Shown here: positions 58,834 to 64,000 of the stretch, piece after piece | Numbering within the stretch: the stretch's first letter is position 1 | Layout of the letters: each line of letters begins with the position of its first letter | Source of the DNA: Ophiura sarsii | Taxonomy: Eukaryota > Echinodermata > Ophiuroidea > Amphilepidida > Ophiuridae | Assembly (NCBI GenBank): GCA_035610835.1 | Contig: CM069448.1 | Location: forward strand, 27,959,498 to 28,023,497 | Length of the DNA stretch: 64,000 bases | Direction: 5' to 3' | Notes under the pieces: model-generated | Seen by the model: the letters and a program-made list of their open reading frames with translations, nothing else | Told to the model about the DNA's origin: nothing | The model's database searches: none | Made by a program: the position numbers and the translations under genes

Positions 58834-59088
58834 CGTTTCCTGGAGTTTGTCTAGGATATTTATGCGAAATAGGCCAGCAGCCAGATCCAAATAACGACTT
58901 CAAGATGAGTTGGGCATTACCGTACACAAAGGAAGAACGCTGTACCTGTACTATAGTCATATTTGGAGGGATGAACACAATTTCAACACCAGGAGCAGAA
59001 GATCACTTTTACACGGACAACCCGTTACTGTTTGTGAACAACTACGATGTGGACAGTTTACGGAAACTACTTGAGTGTCCCGATGCCC
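58834..59088 (+). CDS. Internal exon of an extracellular protein, unknown cysteine-bearing domain
   Basis: Acceptor tattatacttcag|CG and donor GCCC|GTAAGT delimit 255 nt with phase 1 at both ends. The 84 complete codons start FPGVCLGYLCEIGQQ and contain KEERCTCTIVIFGG and LRKLLECPDA, with five cysteines. I do not recognise the domain. An internal ATG at 58905 is unlikely to be the start because the frame is open back to a good acceptor. Spliced to the next exon it puts this module just outside a membrane anchor. No upstream exon was found within the repeats to the left. Confidence 0.65.
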
Positions 59089-59157
59089 GTAAGTTGTGAA
59101 ACAAATACTAGTAAATTCTACCAGTATTAACCCTTCTTCCAACTTTATTCCGTGTAG

Positions 59158-59336
59158 TGCCAGGCAAGTCAGTCAATGAGATGGTACGCTCGAGTGGTTT
59201 TCCACTCCTCTCCTTCCTGCTTCCCATCCTCCTAGGCCTACTGGCCATGTGTGTATTGTCTTGTGGTAACAGGGAGGATAGTAATTTCAATAGGCCTACA
59301 AACAGGCCATCTCAGAAATACGTACTCGTGTTGTAG
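59158..59336 (+). CDS. Terminal exon: transmembrane segment and short cytoplasmic tail
   Basis: After a 69-bp intron (GTAAGT...cgtgtag) this phase-1 exon reads LPGKSVNEMVRSSG, then a hydrophobic segment FPLLSFLLPILLGLLAMCVL, then SCGNRED and a ~20-residue polar tail ending YVLVL before TAG (59334-59336). That is the layout of a single-pass type I membrane protein's C-terminus, with two Cys at the inner membrane face as possible acylation sites (inference). The reading frame follows from the donor at 59088. The minus-strand frame over it is a shadow. No AATAAA is seen close downstream. Confidence 0.65.
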
Positions 59337-59636
59337 TCTTGTGGTACGAGGGACAAAATAACGTCGATGACCAACAATACAAGAGGCCACGTCACGTGTC
59401 AGCACACGCTGAATATGACGACTTGTATTAACGCTATTTCAACCCGTGGCAGACATACAAATGTATTTCAATGACACCATGAAACCGGAACGATGAAACC
59501 GGAACGATCACTTAACATGCTTAGCGTTACAAAACTAATTAGGCTTTATGTGCTCCAAACATGACCATATCAAATTTAAAAAACCCGTATAATAATGCTA
59601 AACATTTCTTAATTTCTTCATGAATTTGGCTTTCAG

Positions 59637-59768
59637 ATGATGACAGATGCAAATCGAACAGTGCTAACCATGCTAACTGCCACGCCAATGCGACATGCAC
59701 CAACAAAAGCGGTTCATTCAAATGTGCTTGCAGGACGGGTTATGCGGGAGACGGTTTTACATGCGTCG
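59637..59768 (+). CDS. EGF-like domain exon 1
   Basis: Acceptor ttggctttcag|AT and donor GTCG|GTGAGT enclose 132 nt, phase 1-1. It encodes one EGF-like domain with six cysteines: [29 protein letters not shown]. NxGSF-like (NKSGSF) and GYAGDG motifs are typical; the N-terminal DDR replaces the D-x-D-E of calcium-binding forms. It lies 300 bp after the transmembrane exon's stop codon and can accept splicing from 59088 in phase. It belongs either to a longer isoform or to the next gene. Confidence 0.85.
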
Positions 59769-59771
59769 GTG

Positions 59772-60295
59772 AGTTTACTCAAGCATTTCCTTCCTATTAA
59801 CACACTCAAAACACTCTACAACTCACTCATTATGCCTCACCTGTCATACTGTAATATTGTCTGGGGAAATTCTGGCTGGTCTCGTCTTCATTCTCTTAAG
59901 ATTCTCCAGAAAAGAGCAATTCGAAGCATTTCCTTGGCTAAATACAGAGCGCATATATACTAAACCACTTTTCAAGAAACACCTGTTCCTAACCCTTTAT
60001 AACGACATTAACACTTTCCAAACATCACTTTTCATGTTTAAATACACAACAAATTCACTTCCATATCAGTTTTCAATGATTACTTTTCACGCATCAGCAG
60101 TCTTCACAGCCACAACACCCGCCAAACTAACAACTTTCGCCTACCCATTGACCACACAACTCTTATCTCCAGACGGTCAATGCGTTACTTTGGACCCTCT
60201 ACTTGGAATGCTACTCCGCGTCCACCATACGTAATTCAAACTCCACAAACGTCTTCAAACGCATGCTCAGAGATCATCTTATCTCAGCGTACTAG
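59772..60295 (+). pseudogene. Decayed CR1-like LINE, C-terminal part of the RT protein
   Basis: Right after the EGF donor the sequence reads LPINTLKTLYNSLIMPHLSY, CNIVWGN and LQKRAIRSIS, the segment that follows the reverse transcriptase core in CR1/L2/Jockey-type LINEs. A frameshift near 59935 leads to TKPLFKKHLFLTLYNDI, another to NTRQTNNFRLP and RYFGPSTWNA, and a last to FKRMLRDHLISAY with TAG at 60293-60295. It is a 5'-truncated, multiply shifted copy in the intron between the EGF exons. Confidence 0.8.
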
Positions 60296-60485
60296 TCCGT
60301 TCACAACTTTTTGTTGAGATGTTTTACATTACTTTTGCTCTTAGTTTATATTGGTTTTTCCTTTGATATTATTTTTCATCTTACTCTTTTCCAGCTACTT
60401 CTCTTTTTCTATTTCACTTTGGTTTCGATCATTTAGGTTGCTTGAGCAACCAGTTTGTCCATATTTGTTTTGCTGTCTTTCGCAA

Positions 60486-60493
60486 TCTATGTG

Positions 60494-60538
<45 letters not shown>

Positions 60539-60715
60539 TTCTGTCTGTCTGTCTGACTGTCTTTACGTCTGTCTGTCTGTCTGTCTGTGTATGCACACCA
60601 ACCAAGTTTTAAAAGATTACTTTATATTTTCATTATATTTATCTGTCTGTCTGTCTGTGTATGCACACCAACCAAGTTTTAAAAGATTACTTTATATTTT
60701 CATTATATTTATACA
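60486..60715. repeat. (CTGT)n microsatellite with a 71-bp tandem duplication
   Basis: About 100 bp of CTGT repeats (60490-60590). The block tctgtgtatgcacaccaacc...cattatattta is then present twice in tandem (about 60574-60644 and 60645-60712). Cys/Leu/Ser-rich open frames here are artefacts. Confidence 0.9.
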
Positions 60716-60939
60716 ATCTCCCTATTATATTGATTTATCTATGTAACATAAATGCTTATTTGTATTACCTCATCCATTACCATTTTTCCAAAGGGGTCGT
60801 TGACACGTGTAAGCTCTTCGTTCGTTTTTTCAACGACGCCTGGCATATGCTATTGTTTTGTAAAAAGAAAATTGCTCTGACTTTGTATTGATATGTTGTA
60901 CATGTATATGCGAAATAAATAAACCGTAACTTAGGCCTA

Positions 60940-61215
60940 TTATAGGTATATACCAGTATCGTTCAATACTGGAACTTAAACGTGGCCAGTATATACTGGT
61001 GTGGTACGATCTGAGTATTTTAGCGATACTGGAACGTTCTTAAGTACCAGTATCGGGCGATACTGGTACATATGCTACCAGTAGTTATTTGTCTCGGTAT
61101 TACACAATACTGTTACATAACTGTGTTTACGTGCCCGTATCGACCGATACTGGAACATTGCCTTTGTACCAGTATCGAACAATACGGTGTTCCAGTATAG
61201 GGCGATACTAGTATA
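60940..61215. repeat. Cluster of CCAGTATCG...CGATACTGG palindromes
   Basis: At least five imperfect hairpins: accagtatcgttcaatactg (60952), ccagtatatactgg (60986), accagtatcgggcgatactg (61047), cccgtatcgaccgatactgg (61134) and accagtatcgaacaatac (61165), plus single half-sites. Spacing is irregular, so it is not a simple tandem repeat. Confidence 0.75.
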
Positions 61216-61432
61216 GTCTTGGATCTAAAGTACATTTTTCAATGATTCATACGCTATCGATTTACAACAAGTTAAACAGAATCTCATTTTAACCAAGTGT
61301 ATACAGTAGAAGAATAGACCTACTCCATAAATTTACAAACTAACAGCTATGGTATAAAGGACTGTTTAAGGGCTATACATTAGATATATAAGGCAACCAA
61401 AATGCCAACCGAATACCAATAAATGCCACAAC

Positions 61433-62176
61433 ATGCAGACACATACACCAATAACAATCCATGATGAGGAGATAGAGGGCTATAGCCGGTATAAGGTATC
61501 GAGTAAAGTGGTAATAATTTTAAGTATTGATCATGACATCCTTATTGACCGATTTGAGACCATTTTTGGTATCAAAGGCACAGCACTTGGCTGGTTCCGG
61601 TCATATTTAAGTGATCGCAGAAATCGTGTATGTATTGATAGTCATATCTGATGTGGGATTCCGCAGGGTTCAATCATTGGTCCTAGGGCTTTTACAATGT
61701 ACACCCAGGAAGTTGCCGTCATCATTCGCCACCGAAAGACACAGTTTCACATCTATGCTGACGACAATTTAATTCAACCCTAAAATTCCCGGTGACTGTG
61801 CTTTTGCAGGCTTCAAACTCTCTGCTTGCACTAGCGAAATTCACTCCTGGATGACTGCAAATGCTTAAGCTCAATGAGGCCATTGATAGCACTCGGACGA
61901 ACTTGTCTAGATTACTTGATACTACTCTTATTGTTGGCTCGGAAGAATTTGCCCATCCTCTGCGATTAAAAGCTTTGGTGTCACTTTAGATTCTTCCATG
62001 CACTGAAAGTTTTGGTTCTATGTTTGTAGTTTTAAACTTTGTAACATACTTTGTGGGCAATTGTGTATATTTTTCTGTATTTATCTGTTTTATTTTTATC
62101 TTGTAAAGCGCTTAGAGATTTTACGTATCAAGCGCTTGAATAAATGCTGTATATTATTATTATTATTATTATTATG
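61433..62176 (+). pseudogene. Decayed CR1-like LINE, RT core and 3' tail
   Basis: In one frame: IDHDILIDRFETIFGIKG, LGWFRSYLSDR, an in-frame TGA at 61649, then CGIPQGSIIGP (61652 onward), FTMYTQEVA and the RT active-site box YADD (61754-61765). This is the palm region of a non-LTR reverse transcriptase. After more shifts come LSACTSEIHSWMTAN and GVTLDSSMH. The 3' tail tgtaaagcgcttagagattt then (TTA)n at 62150-62175 is typical of this LINE type. It is upstream of the second EGF exon and non-functional. Confidence 0.85.
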
Positions 62177-62345
62177 AAGGTTTTGAGAAAGGTCCTATAT
62201 TAATATTATCGAAGAGGAATTAAGAATCTAGATAAAACATTGAAAACTTCCACATGCCAAATGAGCCGCAGTAAAAACTGTCGGTCCCTTTTTTTGTCTA
62301 GTTTCTGGAATTTTGACCAATTAATTATTATCGATTTTGTTATAG

Positions 62346-62471
62346 ATATTGACGAATGCACATTGGCAAGTGCCAACTGCCATGCCAATGCAACATGCAC
62401 CAATACAGCAGGGTCATTCGAGTGTGCTTGCAAGGCGGGTTACACAGGAGACGGAGTGGCGTCGTGCAATG
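62346..62471 (+). CDS. EGF-like domain exon 2 (calcium-binding type)
   Basis: Acceptor ttttgttatag|AT and donor AATG|GTGAGT enclose 126 nt, phase 1-1. It starts DIDEC, the calcium-binding EGF signature, followed by [18 protein letters not shown] and [10 protein letters not shown]; six cysteines. It is closely related to the exon at 59637 (shared CHANATCTN and GSF-CAC), so the two arose by exon duplication. The donor shows that the gene continues past this exon; no later exon was recognised before the window end. Confidence 0.9.
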
Positions 62472-62691
62472 GTGAGTAATGCACTTACACCTAAATCTGA
62501 GCATCTGAGGTGTGGTGACGCTCTAAAACAAGCCATATGCTTTCTCACGAAACTCCGCATTGCACAACACAATACTTTCTTAAAAGACGATTTGCTAACA
62601 CTACCAGCATACCCGATTACTTTCGTAATACGACCAGTAGTTTTCTTTCGAATGTCTACATGTAGTGGTTCCAATTGACACCAAACACAGA

Positions 62692-63831
62692 GGGCCGTAT
62701 TCTCGTATTAAACACAGTTTTAACTTAAACCGTGTCTTACCATACATCGTGTCTAAATTAAACGCGAGTTTATCTTTTAAATGACGGGTTTAACAAAACC
62801 TGATTTTAAACTCCACAAATCTCGTCCCCAGAGTGGGGGTGTGTTCACTGCATACAGGTTTTCAATTTATGGTGGTCCAAATGGGTTACATGTAGATATC
62901 GACAACGAATTCCTCAAATGCACGTGTATTTTTAAGACTGCACGATCTGCACATCAGCTTGAACTGGGCACGGTTGGTTAATCCCTCACAATTGGGGCAC
63001 GAGTTTGGTTACGCGCGTTAAACTACCCCATACACATGTATAACGTTAGACACTTTTCAATGAGTTAGACACGTGTTTAAGTTAAACAAATGTTCGAGAA
63101 TTGTGTTTAGTTAAACACGTAGGTTCACACTTACCAGCCAGATCCTTTGGGAATATCTCAAGGTTGAGATTTCTCCATCTTAACTCATTTCATCTGTAAG
63201 CCGCTAGTTCATCCTTGAGGAACTGGCCAGAGAGGACCTTTGCCTTAATAAAGGGACACAAAGTAGTGTAGAAGATTCATTTTAAAATTAATATATTTCA
63301 GAATTCAAGGTGAACATTACAAATTACCATTAGTGTTGTTTCTACTCACAAAAACACAGCAAAACTTGATAAAAACAATACCATCGCTATTAATTGAACC
63401 ATTTCTTAAAAACGCCCTCTATGTAAATACGGTTCGCGTTATGTATCACGCGTGCTGCAAGGGGACACTGTCTGACGTAAAATGCTGATCGCGACTCGAT
63501 CAGCATTTTTGAATCAACGTTTTATTGTACAAAGAGGACTGATTTGTCTTTAATCCTTATAGGTGTAAGTTCATACATGTAATTCAATTATAAAAATATA
63601 CCAATCCCAGTTTTAATCATAATTGAGGGCGCCACCTCCAACACATATCTTAGTGTCCCTTTAAATTATTTGTTTAAAGCCAAAGTTAAACGCGTGTTTA
63701 AATACGCACGAGAATATAGATTTGGCGATATTTTGTTTTTCGCGAAGACGATTTGATATCAAAATCCCGAATTATCAAATGTAATGCATTTTGTTTAAAA
63801 CCGCGTTTAAATAAGTACGAGAATACGGCCC
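62692..63831. mobile_element. Inverted-terminus element with GGGCCGTATTCTCGTA ends
   Basis: Left end GGGCCGTATTCTCGTATTAA and right end TACGAGAATACGGCCC are inverted repeats of 16 bp. Related AAACGCGTGTTTAA words occur throughout and also at 54050-54170. It is interrupted by the TTAA MITE at 63252-63660. No TSD was resolved and no transposase seen. Flanking 62560-62680 and 63865-63950 look like diverged direct copies of each other (accagcatacc, taatgtctag). Confidence 0.6.
63252..63660. mobile_element. TTAA-target MITE (AGGGACACA family)
   Basis: Starts AGGGACACAAAGTAGTGTAG after ATAA (a probable mutated TTAA) and ends CTTAGTGTCCCT followed by TTAA (63661-63664). It is homologous to 13923-14317 throughout. 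Non-coding. Confidence 0.85.
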
Positions 63832-64000
63832 AATGGGTCTGCGATATTTTGTTTTACGCGAAGACGATTTCCTCAGAAACACCAGCATACCCTCTAACAT
63901 TCATAATGTGACCAGTTAGGTTTCTGTCTCTAATGTCTAGTGTTTCTATATGATATCAAAGTCCTGGTTCAAAAACATTGTTTAGTTTTGAATTGTTTCT
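63832..64000. other. No gene seen
   Basis: Sequence resembling 62560-62680 (gacgattt, accagcataccc, gaccagt); no coding content recognised. Confidence 0.4.

Noticed and set aside
60351..60746. Cys/Leu/Ser-rich membrane-like protein
   Set aside because: The Cys-Leu-Ser-Val periodicity is the (CTGT)n microsatellite; the rest is LINE 3' sequence.

Overview
This window is nuclear DNA from an animal. Evidence: exons with GT-AG borders and phase 1-1 EGF-like modules, non-LTR retrotransposon (LINE) fragments, tRNA-derived repeats, an intron-bearing Crypton-type tyrosine recombinase, many small non-autonomous DNA transposons (MITEs), a satellite array and a 100-N scaffold gap (20428-20527). The mix of hAT-like, TTAA-target and palindromic MITEs with CR1-like LINE tails ending in TTATTA repeats suggests a marine invertebrate, possibly a deuterostome such as an echinoderm or hemichordate. 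That placement is an inference; no sequence here fixes the species. Nothing bacterial, plastid or mitochondrial was seen.

Coding content is sparse. (1) A minus-strand first exon at 2936-2978 encodes a signal peptide, with a TATA box 67 bp upstream. (2) A minus-strand terminal exon at 40309-40450 encodes a six-cysteine module; a diverged head-to-head copy lies at 41104-41299. (3) A minus-strand Crypton-type recombinase spans 46737 to 44161: an acidic exon 1, a 1.1-kb intron, then a recombinase body with every expected catalytic residue and one frameshift. (4) A plus-strand extracellular or membrane gene occupies 58834-62471: one unrecognised cysteine-bearing exon, a terminal exon with a transmembrane segment and short tail, and two EGF-like exons further on. 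All their coding borders are phase 1, so exon-skipping isoforms or two adjacent genes are both possible.

The rest is repeats. 0-6 kb: G-rich tract, hAT-like elements, and a palindrome with two unrelated short tandem arrays. 9-10.8 kb: a 144-bp tandem array between 185-bp direct repeats. 15.9-20.3 kb: a ~61-bp satellite with a ~243-bp higher-order unit, two insertions and an inverted block. 21.6-25.4 kb: a large inverted repeat with a tRNA-Ser-like sequence in each arm. 25.8-44 kb: palindromic elements, a mariner-like element whose hairpin tip is amplified 11-fold, a decayed LINE, and a nested pair of elements. 51 kb: a Harbinger-like MITE. 55-57.8 kb: two long minisatellites, one rich in AGGTCA half-sites. 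59.8-64 kb: LINE debris and nested elements in the introns and 3' flank of the EGF exons.

Target-site duplications could be read directly for several elements (8 bp for hAT-like, TTAA, TA, TAA, and a 3-bp AGA inside a minisatellite). I found no convincing new multi-gene system. The best candidates for something new are the EGF/transmembrane locus, the inverted cysteine-rich exon pair, the intron-containing Crypton gene and the amplified hairpin.
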